A DNA stretch of 64,000 nt from Eumeta japonica (GCA_005406025.1 BGZK01000539.1:62001-126000); one strand, 5' to 3'; shown: positions 1-12,636, numbered from the stretch's first letter. Notes: generated by a model from the letters alone, not told the origin. A program made the numbers and translations.

Positions 1-189
1 GAACTACTTACTTCTTTACTCTGTTTGGTTGCTGGTAAAAGCAGTGTTCGGGACAGAATCGCTATCAATGCTGGTTCAGGGTTAAAGTCATGAATAGTAC
101 CAGTCTCTGGCACAATAACGGTAAGACAATTTAACGCCAGAACGTGTGTTTTTGGAGAGCATCTATGTCTTTCTTCTAGATAATTTGAT
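1..189. other. Unannotated noncoding DNA at the window edge
   Basis: No ORF, repeat or RNA feature is visible here. The composition is slightly less AT-rich than the following kilobases. An exon of a gene lying outside the window cannot be excluded, but no reading frame or splice site stands out. Confidence 0.4.
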
Positions 190-204
190 CGACATAGAAT
201 TGCG

Positions 205-490
205 GATGAAAGTGAGATCAGAATCGAGAGGTAGAGCAGGTTACAATCGAGAGTGAACCCAAAATCGGAATCAAGAATAGGATTGGGATCAAAATCGGGA
301 GCAAGACTGGAAGCGGATTGATTGTCGGACCAGGATTAGAGTACAGAGTGGGACAGGGATCGTGATTATAGTCGACAGCGTGATTGATACTAAAAATTGA
401 TACAAAAAAAAAGAAGGAAATAATTCCCTGTATACGCAGACGGAGCCACGAATAAAAGCAAGTATATTATAATTCTGAACGAAATACAAA
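205..490 (+). repeat. Degenerate GATCGG-type purine-rich dispersed repeat, copy 1
   Basis: The first part is a degenerate array of short words such as ATCGGGA, GGATTGGGATC and AATCGAGAG. It is followed by GATTGATAC, an A-rich AAGAAGGAA stretch, and a tail containing ACGAATAAAAGCAAG. The same order (purine-rich words, GATTGACACC, AAGAAGAAGGAATACATTCT, GGGCACAAAAGTAG) recurs near 37.79-38.09 kb, so this is a dispersed family and not local low complexity. A third, inverted and more decayed relative lies near 43.55-43.73 kb. I do not recognise the family. It could be a SINE, or the end of a larger transposon carrying a minisatellite. Confidence 0.5.
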
Positions 491-1413
491 AGTAAACAAT
501 CTTTACTGTGATAACAAAATGTAAATCGCTTGACAAACAACGAAACTGTAAGCCATCAAAATTTGTTTTGGTATGTCTTCCTAGTAAAACGTGAATAATG
601 GACTTATTCATTCAAGACGTTATTCATACATGAATTTCATAAGGCACTACTGAAATTCAACGTTGGTGTTTCGTAATAACCTTTCTGTCTATTTAGGATT
701 TTGAAATAATCATAACGTAATGCTTATGCTCATTTCTTAGAAGAGTAGACAGAGTTTACAAATTTCCACTTGGTACAATCCTTAAGTATTTGTTCTGACT
801 CATCGATATTTATTTGTGGTTTCAGCAAGCGGAATGGTTTCTATTGCTTAAAGTAAATCATAATCATGGCTATTTTAACGCTCCTCAAAAAATAATTATA
901 CTTTATATGTTATCATAATATATAAAAAATATTTAATTAATAAAGAAAATGTCAATAAATCTAATGCTATTTTCACTATGTAATGGTTCCTTTTCCAAAA
1001 AACCTTTACAGTATTTCCGCTTGTATAAATCTACAGCACTTATATGAAGTATGTAAGAAAAGTATGACCTGGTTTGACAACTTCTGAACTCAAAAAAAAG
1101 ACTTGGAACTCATACCTCTCCTTGGGCATTTTTTTTATGTACAAACAAAAATATATAACGCTGATGTCCTGGGTTTTGTCTAAATGAGTAAATTTTAATT
1201 CTAAGTTTTAATTCAGGTTAAGCCATACTAATGATTTTATCGACAAATTTAAAAGAAAAATAAATGTGATCATAAAAATTCATATATTTAAAGAAGAGAA
1301 CGGCTAAGAGCTCCACGTTCAGTCAATTCTGCTTTATGAAACGCCGAAATACATAGTACGAGACAGCATCTAAAACATACAAAGTGGAGCCAGTTTGTTT
1401 ACGTTTATTTAGT
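491..1413. other. AT-rich noncoding stretch
   Basis: Very AT-rich with homopolymer A and T runs. No coding ORF, tRNA or clear repeat was seen. Confidence 0.5.
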
Positions 1414-1414
1414 A

Positions 1415-1458
1415 CGACTGGCACTAGGCATTGGCACTAGGCACTGCCACTGGCACTG
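1415..1458. repeat. Short GGCACTAGGCA minisatellite
   Basis: The words TGGCACTAGGCA and TGCCACTGGCACTG follow each other directly, giving about four imperfect copies of a 6-12 bp GGCACT unit. It borders a small GC-rich patch (GAGGGCGCGG). It is a local tandem expansion with no evident function. Confidence 0.65.
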
Positions 1459-1459
1459 A

Positions 1460-2280
1460 TATGAGGGCGCGGTTCTAGTGACCCGTTGTATGGATGTGCT
1501 TACGTTATATGTTCAAAATCGCACCAATAGGTACCGCAAAATAATATAATTACTTTCGAGTTGTGTAAATATTTTTTTATTCATAATATTAGTTACTTTT
1601 TGTGTTGAAAAACTGTAATTATTAGTTATTAAAAAAATAATAATGTAAAAACGCATTTTTCTGAGAAGAAAATTTTATTTCGATCTAAAATAGAAAATGA
1701 CGGAACTGCTTGTGATTTAAGAAATGTAATACAACATATCACAGATTAAATAAAATAAATTCACAAGAATATTTTTTTATGTAGGAATCCTCTTGAAATG
1801 CATTTTTAAAATCTTTATATTAAATATACACGTGTAATACTGTAAAATCTTTGATAATCGAAAAATAAATGAATGGATTCCGGTGGACGATAATGAAAGA
1901 TGGAAAAAGACATTTAAAATTATAAGCGAGTTCGTATAACGAACTCCTTAGAATTGTTTGTTTAGCTACAAAAACGAAAAAAAAATCATAATAACAAAAA
2001 ATAGTACGTTTAATCAACTAAGAATGAAAAAATACGAGCTTGTCAGAACTACGCTGACACTATGACGACACAATGAGCTTAAAGGACGAAAGAATTTTCG
2101 CGCATATAAAAAGAAATACCATACTAAATTACCATCCGTTTCGCCCAAAAGTCTAGATAGCAAGGAGACGGCCCGTATGCAAATCAAATGAAAGCTAACC
2201 GTCGGAGACCCCTAACCGTAGAGCTATTAGCATCGACGTGCTAATCTTCTTATTTTGTTTGCGCCTCTGATTTCCACGCG
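1460..2280. other. AT-rich noncoding stretch
   Basis: Contains poly-A and poly-T runs. Near 2104 there is a TATAAAAA word and near 2178 an ATGCAAAT octamer, both just upstream of a GC-richer patch. No ORF has coding character. Confidence 0.4.
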
Positions 2281-2289
2281 TTCTGCTTC

Positions 2290-2416
2290 GCGATTTATAA
2301 GCTAATTGTTAGTCAAGGCCGGATCGGCAGCATTGAATTCGCCTTGTATTTTTGGGGCTGGCCGGTGTGTTCTGCGCGTATTTCTGCGACCGCACGACGA
2401 TCGCTGCGCATCGAGG
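2290..2416 (+). promoter_or_regulatory. Candidate promoter and noncoding first exon
   Basis: A GC-richer patch in AT-rich surroundings. TTTATAA at about 2294-2300 sits roughly 30-35 bp before CGGCAGCATT, a spacing typical of a TATA box and start site. The GC-rich stretch continues through CCGCACGACGATCG and ends in ATCGAG followed by GTATGA, a plausible 5' splice donor after position 2415. No start codon opens a convincing frame, so an exon here would be 5' UTR. All of this is inference from motif spacing. Chance, or a regulatory element without transcription, are alternatives. Confidence 0.2.
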
Positions 2417-5400
2417 TATGACTCAGGTCATTATTTTTGAACGGAGCTGTACAGTTCGATTCCTTCCGCGATATCGCGCCAATGAGAAACGCAAATAATA
2501 CTCCAGTATTATTAGAATAGGTCCTCCTACATATACTGCACGTATTTATAATATATACCTGCGCAATTAAACGCGCTGCGAATACGAACTATGAACTTTT
2601 GCATTAAGAATACCAATACCTATGACAATATGATTCGCGGGTCGTTCAAGCGTTCATGTGCGCTTGCGTCGGGTTTTATCAAACACCCCACTACCAAGGG
2701 CAAACAAGCTCGAACAATCTTTTAAGTCAAAAACTCGTTGGCATAATCACCAACAGCCAGGGTCGAAGTAGGTATATTACGTTCTCGTTCCAAGGCAAGC
2801 TGCTAATTTCTGAACCAGCGCTTCTTAGACCTTCGGATGCTGATGGCGTAGAACATACATGGACGACCACCGACCCGCGGGCCGCATCCGGCCCGCTGTA
2901 AGAAAAATTTCATGTCTGATATCTATAGCTAAAAATATGAACACTGGTTTAAAACACTACTTTAAAATGTATTACTTTATGAACGCGGCCCGCGAATGTA
3001 TTTGCACACTAAAGTTTGGTCCACAACATGTCAAAGGTTGCTCATACCCGGTTTATAGTGTAGAACATGACTGAAAACGCCTGTAGCTCAAATGATCTTA
3101 TAAGTTGTTTAAGCGATAATATTTCGTGACCAGAAAATAAAATAATTTGATACAATTTTATGTATGAATCAAAATTTATTTTATTTAACCATACCCGATT
3201 TCACTGGAAATTAACATTATACTGGAAACGTGTAAGAACGTAAGTAAATTACAGGGAAAACAATTTAATGTATTCAATAGTGCATTTATACGAAAAACAC
3301 ATTAGCATTCAAATTCAACTCTGATAACAAATCGTACCACAACTTTGTATTGAGACAAAGTGTTACTTATTTGAAACATATAAAATGTAATGATAGTAAA
3401 GTAGTGACATTTAACAAGCTACTCCATCCAGTGTCTTAATGACGTACTTTTAATTTATTTTTTGTTAAAATTATTACTCATTTAAAATTGATGGCCTTAC
3501 ATAAACTCTTAAGTGTATTTAACATAAATCTATGTCATTTATAAAATTTGTTGAAGCCTAAATTTCACTTTCAATGGCCTCTCAATGCGCACTATTTAAA
3601 ATAGACGTATTTTTTTATATATGTTTTCACACAGAAGTTTAATATTTATCAATTTTTTCGTATTCCGTTTACTTATAAAATCGTTTAAAAATTGTAGTTT
3701 ATGAACGTTGGGTTCAATATGTACACGAATTTAAAAATTTTAATGATAAGATATTTTAAAATGAATCTCAAATATGATTTTGCCCTTATTCATCGACGTT
3801 ATTACCATATAACCGGAAACACTATTAATTTATTTTTAAACTTTGGCCGCAAATAAGAAACCAATTCTAAACAAAACCTAGATCGGAACACGATCACCAC
3901 TTTTTTTTGTTTTAAATCGCAAATATTCCACGAACATCTAAATAATTCTATTAAAACAATTAGGCGGTACGAAAACAGTGCGCCGGGTACAAAATACATT
4001 AGGATCCAGCGAATGTATTTAGCTAAAGCTAATGTTTGGTACACGTGTATGCATACATACACGTAGGTTGGATTTTTTTTTCTGTACCGCTCGTACATGT
4101 GTTTGCATTATACGTTTGTCGGCCACTTAGATTCTATCGTGTGATTCACTGGCGGATGTTCGTACGCGGGAAACTTGGCAAGTATGTCTTGCACTAAAAC
4201 GTGCTGTTTGCTTAAGTGTTCTTCTTGTGACGAGAACGATTGTCTCGACGTGCCGTCAAGAGCGGATACCCTATTCTCTTACACATGCCGAACATTTAAA
4301 AGAGTACTGCGACTAATTGTTTTACGATATAATAGGATATAATAGCGAATCCCTTGGTATCGTTTGCCAACAGCTGCTTTACGTATGTTGGCACGTCTGA
4401 AATTAAACGACTGTACCTAAATTGTATATTTATATACTGATTTGTAGGGGATTACATAATTTGCCCTTAAACGTACAATGAGCTTTTTTTTTAATAATAG
4501 CTTAATTTTCTCGTATTAATATCATTTCGCTAGAGTACCTACTGTGTGCGACCGATTTATCATTACGAATTTAGGTTTTGGGTAAAATAGGACGACAAAC
4601 GAAAAATGTTTCATTTAAATATAAAATAAAACTAATTTCCAAACAATGAAGCATTTATTAAATTAAAACGCTTGAAATGTTGAATTATAAGGTAATAATA
4701 ATTTAACTCCCAAAAATTTTGCTTCGCCGCACTAAAACAATACAACAGACCAGAAGATACTTACGCATTTACTTTTGATACGTATAACTGTTATAATTAA
4801 TCCGTTTTGCCAGAGAGTGCATCGAATTTGCACTGACATTGGCGATGTTTTGGTGTTGCTATTTAGTAAATCATCCCCAGTTTTGTATTAAGAGGTATTC
4901 TAACCGGCTGTATGCAGCATCCAGTCGATACTATGAACTCTAAGACACTGTAAAAAACTAGGCCGAATATAATAACTATAGACGTAAATAAGCTTAAACG
5001 AAACTTCAAACGTATTGTTGTAATAATGATTAAACAATTGATATCTGACGTACAACGTTGAATTGCGTTTATAAATAAATGCGAATTCAATATGATATTC
5101 AAGTTAATAATAAATAAGTTTTAGATGGTAAAACAACGGTAAATGCGTTTTTTTTATTCGTATACTGAGAAATGACAACCTTCGATCTATATATATTTTT
5201 AAGCAGTTTATAGATAAATTAGTAATTTTATTTCAGAATTCATATTATTTATTAGATAAATAAATTATACCATCCTATACTTTCCCGTTAAGTAGTTAAG
5301 CTTTTAATCATCTCGCAATTCCATGTGAGCAGGTCGTATTCATCATGAAAAGTTGATCAGGGTTTGAGATTTCGACAATTTATGTATTAACCTATTATTA

Positions 5401-5569
5401 CGTCAATTGCAGATCCTGTACAATTTAATTTGAATATATAAATAATACGGATTCAAAATATTAATATATCGAATACGAAATTATTGCTAATTTATACCCT
5501 CACAAATAGGTATGATTTTATTAAAACCATCCGCGTTAAGCATGAATCAGATGAATCAGACGTTTAATT
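2417..5569. other. AT-rich noncoding region
   Basis: No coding ORF is credible. The frames open here have AT-driven amino-acid composition (many I, F, Y, K, N) and no family resemblance. A short perfect inverted repeat (ACGTGTATG, 4-base loop, CATACACGT) lies at 4043-4064. Confidence 0.5.
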
Positions 5570-5790
5570 CGCGCTCAATCCACATCCTGCTGCGGCCGAC
5601 GGAATCGATATCGTAAAATGCATATTATATTCGATCGTGTCGATACCGAACGGCCAGAACGGGGTAACTTTCTAAGCGGATTCCGGGCACCGCTGAGGCT
5701 AGCGGCGCACCGTAACTTGCTAACTCTACGGCCGGCGACGTCAACACTTCGAAACGCACTAGTGCTGTCACCTGACTGTTGCAACTGTTA
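5570..5790. other. CpG-rich patch
   Basis: A roughly 220 bp block rich in CG dinucleotides (GCGGCCGACGG, GGCCGGCGACGTC, TCTAAGCGGATTCCGG) inside AT-rich DNA. It contains TGTCGATACCGAACG-type words and one GACGTC. A 69-codon minus-strand frame spans it but is arginine- and serine-rich, as expected from composition. It could be a conserved regulatory element, a small exon or an old transposon fragment. The sequence alone does not decide. Confidence 0.35.
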
Positions 5791-5852
5791 ATATTATAAT
5801 ATGGATTAATATTTGATGGAACAGTATAGGTATTAATTAATTATATACATTA

Positions 5853-6052
5853 CTAGCTGTCCCGCCCGCTTCGCTGGGTAATTTTTATTTATAAATAAAA
5901 TGGCGAAGGATTTAAGGAATTCGAAAAATGAGTAGCCTAGAACCATCTACAAATCATTCCGCATCGAATGGTCCCAGTCTCATGTCCATACGTTTAGTAG
6001 TTTTTACGTGATTGGCGAACAAAGACAACCTATTTTCATTATATTATATAGA
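5853..6052 (-). mobile_element. Helitron-like non-autonomous element (about 200 bp)
   Basis: Read on the minus strand, it starts TCTATATAATATAATG and ends in a GC-rich hairpin-like tail (CCCAGCGAAGCGGGCGGGAC) followed by AGCTAG and T. A TC start, a GC-rich subterminal hairpin and a CTAG end inserted before T are the hallmarks of Helitrons. The GCGAAGC-GGGCGGG-CTAGT tail is typical of the short lepidopteran families. The body carries the usual degenerate ACGGAATGATTTGTAG-type sequence and no ORF. It would need an autonomous RepHel element elsewhere to move. There are no terminal inverted repeats or target duplication, as expected. Confidence 0.7.
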
Positions 6053-9000
6053 ATATTATAAGTCGTTGTCGTTATTTCGTAATAAAAAATGACAATACAA
6101 TATCTGTACTTTGATTATGAGTTTCAGAATGGAGTAGAGTTCCAAATAACAAGATATAAGTTAATGATTTACAAAACACTGCTTTTTAGGATTCCGTGCA
6201 ATAGCCCACTACTGATTGTACTCTGTCTGTTTCTTTGTCTTTATTTTATAACAGTGTAACTTTTGAATATTAATAAGTGGTCAGTTTAAATTTTCATAGA
6301 ATATATTGTAATGGGTGTGTAAACGAACAATAAAAAAAAGTAAAAAATTGAAACTTACCGCTTCTTCTTCTTCTTTCAATTTGTAATCGGTAATAAATAA
6401 ACAGACTCGTTTTTACTTACACTGAATGTGGGCAAACACCTTACGTCGAATAAAAATTATTTCATTGTTTCTTTCTTTCTAAACAAAAAACATGTTTTTT
6501 TTTCAATGATTATTCTATTTAATTCCTATCGTAAAAATAGTAACACACAAGAGTCATATTTGATGTAATTATAATATGTACCTAAAGTAAAGAAAAAAAT
6601 TACCGAAACCGGCGTAATGCGGTTCCAGCTCGTGCTAAGAATTTCGTACTTAGTGAAAAAAATATATACATTTTTTTGGTTAATACATTACTTAAACATG
6701 GTGTGCAGCGCTACGGAATCCTCGGTGCCGTCAGTCCGACTCACGCTTTAACAGTTTTTTAACTACGCCACTGGTGTACTCGATATTCACAGACAAAATA
6801 TTGTGTACGCGTATTCACAAACAAAATAACCTATTCAATAGTTTCCAAACGCTAAGCACTAAAATGCTACAGTGCTCTTAACAGTTACGATGCCCAGCCC
6901 TGAGCCTGTCGGCGGCCTCTATTTAAGCCATGACATCATAGAGCGTGGAATACATTAGAGACGCGTGAACTTTATGCAAAGCTGCCTGCACCGTGCCTTG
7001 GCTTAATTACCCTTAAGTTTAGCGGAGAAAATTATTAGTTACATTCCTTGATAGTTGCATAATCTATGTTGGACTTGTGAAACTGTCGAAAGATTGCTTT
7101 AATTTTTATATTCTTGTTAAAGTATAAACATACGCATTGACTTCATCGAACAAGAATTGAGTTTGGTGCAAAAAAAAGACAATTTTATTACGTCGAAAAA
7201 AAACATTCTCGACTCAACCAAAAATAACTGATGATGTGGTAGATATTTATTGTTATGTGAAAAAATAGATATACGTTATGGAAAATTTTATATGAGCGCA
7301 TATGTTTGTCTGTTGATACATTTTATATTATGCATACATTATAGTATATTAGGAAAAAACAATAACTCTTAAACAATTGGTCCCTAAATGTCGAAAAATA
7401 TGTTGAAATAGTCCCAATATAATATTTGTTTCCCATTATCATATCAAAGAATAAATACAATCATTCGATAAAAACTAAAACGAAAAAAATATTGTACGGC
7501 CTAATGATGATTGACCGGCCATTAGTTTTTAATCCGGAAATAAATCTGAGGAACAGAAATATAAATGATTATATTTTATATTCAAGCTTACGTTACATAA
7601 TATCGAATTAAATTCTATGATTTGAATTAGGGAAATAAAAATTTATTTATGTCATAATTAATTTAAATCGTAAACTTCTCAACATTCGTAGTTTGATACT
7701 GTTTCATGAATCAACTGACATTTATATTGAAAAAAATTCGTTAGCGTATGCTGCAGGTACATACTTTAAAATTTTAAATTCTGAGTCAGTCACACTAGAT
7801 TTGTAAATGTACTTCGTTTGGCATATGAAAACATCTTATATCTTTTAAATCTAATGTCACAACGTCTATAATAGCACTGTGATCTTATTTTTTTTTATAT
7901 CTAAGATTAAGTTTAATTTAGAATTTATCATTTTCTTCAGCAAACACATTGAAATAATAAAATATAAAACTAGAAATGAAGACAGGAAGGACGAAAACCG
8001 GGCCATAAAAAATAATTTAATAAAAGCTTCGTTAAGACTTTCGCATCCTTATAAAGATATATCGATTCAGTCCAAGCAACTCCACAGTAAATGTATCATG
8101 ACAAAGAATTTTTCTATTATTGTTAAGCTGCATTAGAAATTTACCATAATATATTCTTTCATCAATAGCAATTGTGTCATTCGTGAAAAAAAAAACCGCT
8201 AGGTATTTATTTTAATTAAATTTCAATGTCCTAATCAAACGGTCTCCGAAAAAAGATTTAACTCAAAACAATTTTTTTTTCTCATTAATTTGTTAAAATA
8301 ACTGAACACTATAAATTTCCTTGTAAACACGTCACAAACAGATAAGGTGTTATCTAATGTAGTACGTGTTTAAATAACTGCCACCGGTTATCGCTAACTG
8401 GTCACTACAATAATTCTGCATTACTCACAACCGTAAATAACTTGACATTATCTATTCCTATGCATAATTAGTTCGGAAGATCAATGAAAACCTCGTTCGT
8501 CTGTTGTGCATCTTGAGGCCAAACTGTGAATTGTTAATCATCTTTATACGACATTCTCAGAAATGTATTCATTGTTTACTTTATTATAACTGTCAAGGAA
8601 AATTTACATTTAAATATGGGTTATTACTCGCTTCAAATGGCTACAGACTTATAGACTAACTTCAAACAATGCATGACTATATACAGTTCCAGAGACAATG
8701 GCGTTAACGATATTCTACACTTGAATATTCTATAGAATCCATATCGCCCAAGATACGGGTCGGGTAAAATCGCCTTATGCGAATAGTTACAAGTGCCTTA
8801 TGTAGTACATTAGGAATATTAATTTCCGCAAGAACCTAGACTTTCACGGTTTTCAAAGTTCTTTAAGTTTTCTAAAAAGTACTCAGAGACCCTTGCAAAT
8901 CACCCGAATCCCTTGATAGCTGCGGCTGCGTCATACACTATTGGATTTTCGTGGAAAAAACGCTGACCAAGACACACATGCTCTCACACTCAGGTGACCC

Positions 9001-9299
9001 CACCGTTTGCACGATAGCGAACCATTCTTTTTACATCGAACAAACAACGCGGATCCTTCCTAATATGTACCGATGTATGCGTAGACGCGGACCGCCAACA
9101 CCGCACCGGGTACACCCGTCACAGTCACTGGCCTCTCTCACCAGATTCGCACCCTCATACCCCAAATGCGATTCCGGCCGACTACGTAGTACCCAGCGAC
9201 GACGTGGCTACCGCTAGAGTGAAACAAACACACTTTAAAGTTTCGTCGTGTATATAGCCGTCTCGTGTTTGCTTCAGAATTTTTTTTTTTTATATTATG
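6053..9299. other. AT-rich noncoding region with a GC-richer patch near 8.9-9.2 kb
   Basis: Mostly AT-rich with long A and T runs. A CTTTTTAGGATTCCGTG word near 6182 resembles the start of the TAGGGTTCCG repeat but is not followed by a clear match. From about 8920 to 9240 the GC content rises, and an 88-codon plus-strand frame (8951-9217) is open, rich in R, P, T and S. I see no motif in it and do not call it a gene. Confidence 0.4.
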
Positions 9300-9590
9300 T
9301 CGAATCTTTAGTTTTAATCATCCCACTACTGAGGCATGTCCTTCTACAATCTTTTTATGTCAGATGGAGGCACTTACATCTCGCATTTCCCACTTTAGCC
9401 CATTGCAGGTTCGAGCTCTCCGATGAGGTCATAAAATCCGAGATAGTAGTTTCAGAGGCAAAGAGCGAGCGGTTTTAATTCGATTTAAGTTTGACTCATT
9501 CGTCAATTCGCCCGTGGTCAGCATTATGATCCGGAACTTTATGGTTCAAACTCGTCATTTTTTACCACTCGGTTACCGGTAGCTCAGACC
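9300..9590 (-). mobile_element. Diverged tRNA-derived SINE copy
   Basis: This aligns by eye with the clearer SINE at 18.11-18.45 kb. TTTAATCATCCCACTACTGA followed by TTCTACAATCTTT here matches TTTCAATCGCTCCACTGCTG followed by CCCACAATCTTTCC there. At the other end CCACTCGGTTACCGGTAGCT takes the place of the SINE's A-box region, and CTTTATGGTTCAAACTCG lies near the B-box region. The middle is strongly diverged. The head, a pol III promoter if intact, lies at the high-coordinate end, so the SINE points to the minus strand. The short open frame at 9248-9478 is incidental. Confidence 0.4.
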
Positions 9591-12552
9591 ATATTAAACG
9601 TTGGTCCGTGAAGAAGGATAAGTTCATCGATTAAAAAAATACATCGGAAACATTTTTACTCTGTCTTGGAAACGATGACCACTAAATTGTCGTCGTGACT
9701 TCGTCGACAAATGCATCGATCAGAACCGAAAATTAATGATAATTCCTAATGAGGAAATCGAGAATGAATCAAGCTTCAATGATTTATTATGTTACAGCTC
9801 TATAATTCCGAAGGTCCTATCGAGTTCATTAAAACAATAATAATTTATCAACCTTTTCACCTTGACCTTATTAAATGACATACAACTATTGTTAAATAAC
9901 ACGAAGCGGAACAAACACGCGAGTCGAGATATATTAAGTTCTTATTGCAGACAATGGTCGCGGCCTTGGCGGTTGTTAACGCAGAAAGGATTGCCACTTA
10001 CGGTTAAAAGCTCGATGAAAGCTCGAGGGAAACATTTTGTATGGAGTTGTATTTACACTTAGCCATAACTATGTAGAGTGCTTTGTCAAAGAAAACGTTG
10101 GCTGAGTTTATTGATTCATATCGATCGACTATTAAAATCTTTATTGACTATTACTTAAAGGCGTTCATTGTGGTATTATGAGTATATAATTTTTCTTTTC
10201 TGCATGTATCATAAAACTTTTCAGAAGGATTAAATTATAAATAATCCTTCAAAAGCTGTAACATAATGAGGGTATCTGAATTTCAGTCAACACGTAATTT
10301 TTTGATTACGTGATCAACGATTTATAAAAGACATGTACCACTTTTATAACACAATATGCACGAATAAATATAAACGAAGATATTTCAAAGAATCAGTTTA
10401 TGTTGTTCAATATTGTAAATATCCATATTAAAATTTATGCGTTTTAGAAAATCCTCCAACAGAAAGTTCGGTTATTTAACATTTCCTAAAAAACGCCATT
10501 AATGATGTAGTCTAAGGGGCAATTGAAATTTTGTACAAAAATATCATAATTAAGTCTAAATTTTAATGATGACAAATTATTATATTATATGCTTATAAGT
10601 GTGTAATAATTCATTACATTACTATTATTACTATTACATAATGAATAACATAGTTTATATTTGAATATATTCATTTAGTATTAAGCTAAAAGGAAATATT
10701 ATAACAAAAAACGAAAAAAAAAATCACAGGTAGTAAATGAAATAATTTCAGTAAGTGGAACAGTAATTATACCAATAAAATATTTCTTCTTAGCTTCCAT
10801 GAAATTTTTTTTTGATTCTCCACAAAGTGCTGAACGCGGATGTGATAACGCACTTGACGCTGTTTATACTCAATCGCTATTGACGCTTGAGGAGCGAAAA
10901 AAATTACTTCCTCAAATAAGATCCATGTTACTGACTGTAAGCCCTTGACCCGGTTTTGTCTGCAACGTAGAAGGTAAAATTTTAAAAATCGCATTAGATT
11001 CGTAGAAACGATAGGTACACATATTAATGGAAATTTTATACGGTATAATAAACTTTAAACTTTCATCTTATTGAAAAAATAGTATGAAATTTAAAGTAAT
11101 TTAAAAGTGAGTGAATAGAACAGAACGAAGGATAGAACGAAGTGAATAGAACAAAATGAAGGATAATCAGTCACTCCATAAAATTATTTAACGATTTATC
11201 GTATTAATGCCAAAGCCCTACTAATTACGTTGTAGATTGATATTAAATATATTAAAAAGTTTCTACAAACATTCATTTCACATTAATGTGCATCTCAAAA
11301 TTTGTCAATTTTTGGTTTTATCCCTCTGATATGCAAAGGTGTATGAAAGTTCCAGGTGGCTTGTATGTTTGTCTCTGTCTACGCTCGTCTCAAAAACTAC
11401 TAAACGGATTTGGATATTTATTACATTTTTCTATAAGCTACATTTCTATATCATGATGATTTACGTGTGAAAATTGCCTCATCCCTTACAAGAGACGAGC
11501 AAATCAAGTAGAAAGAGACTGATGTGATGTCAGCGCGCTGTCATGAAAATTTCGCGAGAGCGCGTTGACAGTAAATCAGTACTGATAAAATCGTACATGA
11601 AATAATTGTATAGAATCAGATGATTTAGAACATAAAATCCACTTAAGCATATATTTTTGGTCAATAAAAGATGACTAAGTTGCGGGCGCGCGTTAATTTT
11701 AAAGTAAGGCGAAAATAGGACAAGAAATACGCTGAACCGAATACTTTTCACTCGGAAACAAAATGGTTGTATATAATATACATCATATAATGTTTAAGTA
11801 AAGAATTTAAAAAAATAAGGCAGATTCCACAAAATATGTAAAACTAAAATTGTAGAACAATTCACACACTTAATGAAAGAAATTTATTAGGACGAAAGCA
11901 ATGAAATATTATAAATAAATAAAATATTTAAAAGTATAAAAATAGAGTTATGGAGTTGCTCAACTAAATTATTAATTACAAGGTAAAAATAAATAATAAC
12001 TGAACAGCAATTAGTTTAATTATTGGAACATACAACACATCATTTCAATGAGTACTAAAAACTAATTGTAGAGTCATATTCTAAGAAACATACCAATTTT
12101 TTACGAATCCAAATAGTTTGCAAATTCAATTAAGATGACAGAAATATTGTATGTTATCACAGTTTTAAAGAATTTTAATGCATACTTTTTTTTTTCTTAT
12201 TACTTTTTACAAATTTTCCCATATATCAACTCTCCTTTAAAACACAGGATGAACGCAATATGGAATAAGGTGCTAAAAAAGTTTTCAGGGTTAATAAACA
12301 AAGAATCTCGTCTGGATCAAACGACATATGTCTCATGTCTTTCCTGGAGTTGATATTTATTCAAACATAAATCTCCGAGCAATAAAATTAAATATCGAAC
12401 TTGAATCAAAAGTATCTCAAATCAGCGTACGCTCAATTAATAATACAAGTACTAGGTAACCTAGCTTTGCTCAGCGTCTTTCGATTTTCCCATGTGAAGA
12501 AAGCTTCCTATTTTAAAATTTTCTTATGTACATTTCTAATAATAAACATTTA
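9591..12552. other. AT-rich noncoding region with small repeats
   Basis: Contains a 9 bp-stem hairpin (GAAGGATTA/TAATCCTTC) near 10224-10250 and an 8 bp one (CACGTAAT/ATTACGTG) near 10291-10312. At about 11330-11510 the stretch 'GTTTGTCTCTGTCTACGCTC ... AAACTACTAAACGGATTTGG' resembles the degenerate 5' part of lepidopteran Helitron-like or other short non-autonomous elements, but I cannot set its ends. No gene is supported. Confidence 0.45.
11111..11168. repeat. Tandem pair, 31 bp unit
   Basis: GTGAATAGAACAGAACGAAG continues to GGATAGAACGAA and is then repeated as GTGAATAGAACAAAATGAAG-GATA with two changes. This is a simple local duplication. Confidence 0.75.
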
Positions 12553-12636
12553 AATAGAAATATTATATAATTTACGAAAATTTCATACTATTAATATATA
12601 GCATGAAATTTTGGTAAATTATATAATATTTCTATT
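12553..12636. repeat. 84 bp near-perfect hairpin (38 bp arms)
   Basis: The left arm (12553-12590) starts AATAGAAATATTATATAATT. The right arm (12599-12636) is its reverse complement with two mismatches in 38, and the loop is 8 bases (TTAATATA). Transcribed on either strand it would fold into one long stem of about the length of a microRNA precursor. The stem is AT-rich, so it could equally be a palindromic MITE core or a foldback formed during DNA repair. The flanks do not show a clear target duplication. Confidence 0.85.

Noticed and set aside
289..611. Two overlapping minus-strand frames of 73-83 codons near the left edge
   Set aside because: Rich in F, L, Y and I from AT-rich sequence, overlapping in two frames, and lying in a dispersed repeat.
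2656..3074. Two overlapping plus frames after the promoter-like patch
   Set aside because: No domain, no continuous coding bias, and the frames overlap each other. Kept only as a note that a gene could start nearby.
5575..5784. 69-codon minus frame in a CpG-rich patch
   Set aside because: The arginine- and serine-rich product follows from local GC content; no motif.
6182..6330. Possible third copy of the TAGGGTTCCG element
   Set aside because: Only the first 15 or so bases and a CTGTCTGTTTCTTTG stretch resemble it; the remainder does not follow the two good copies.
8951..9217. 88-codon plus frame in GC-richer DNA
   Set aside because: Low-complexity R/P/T/S composition, no start context of note, no recognised domain.
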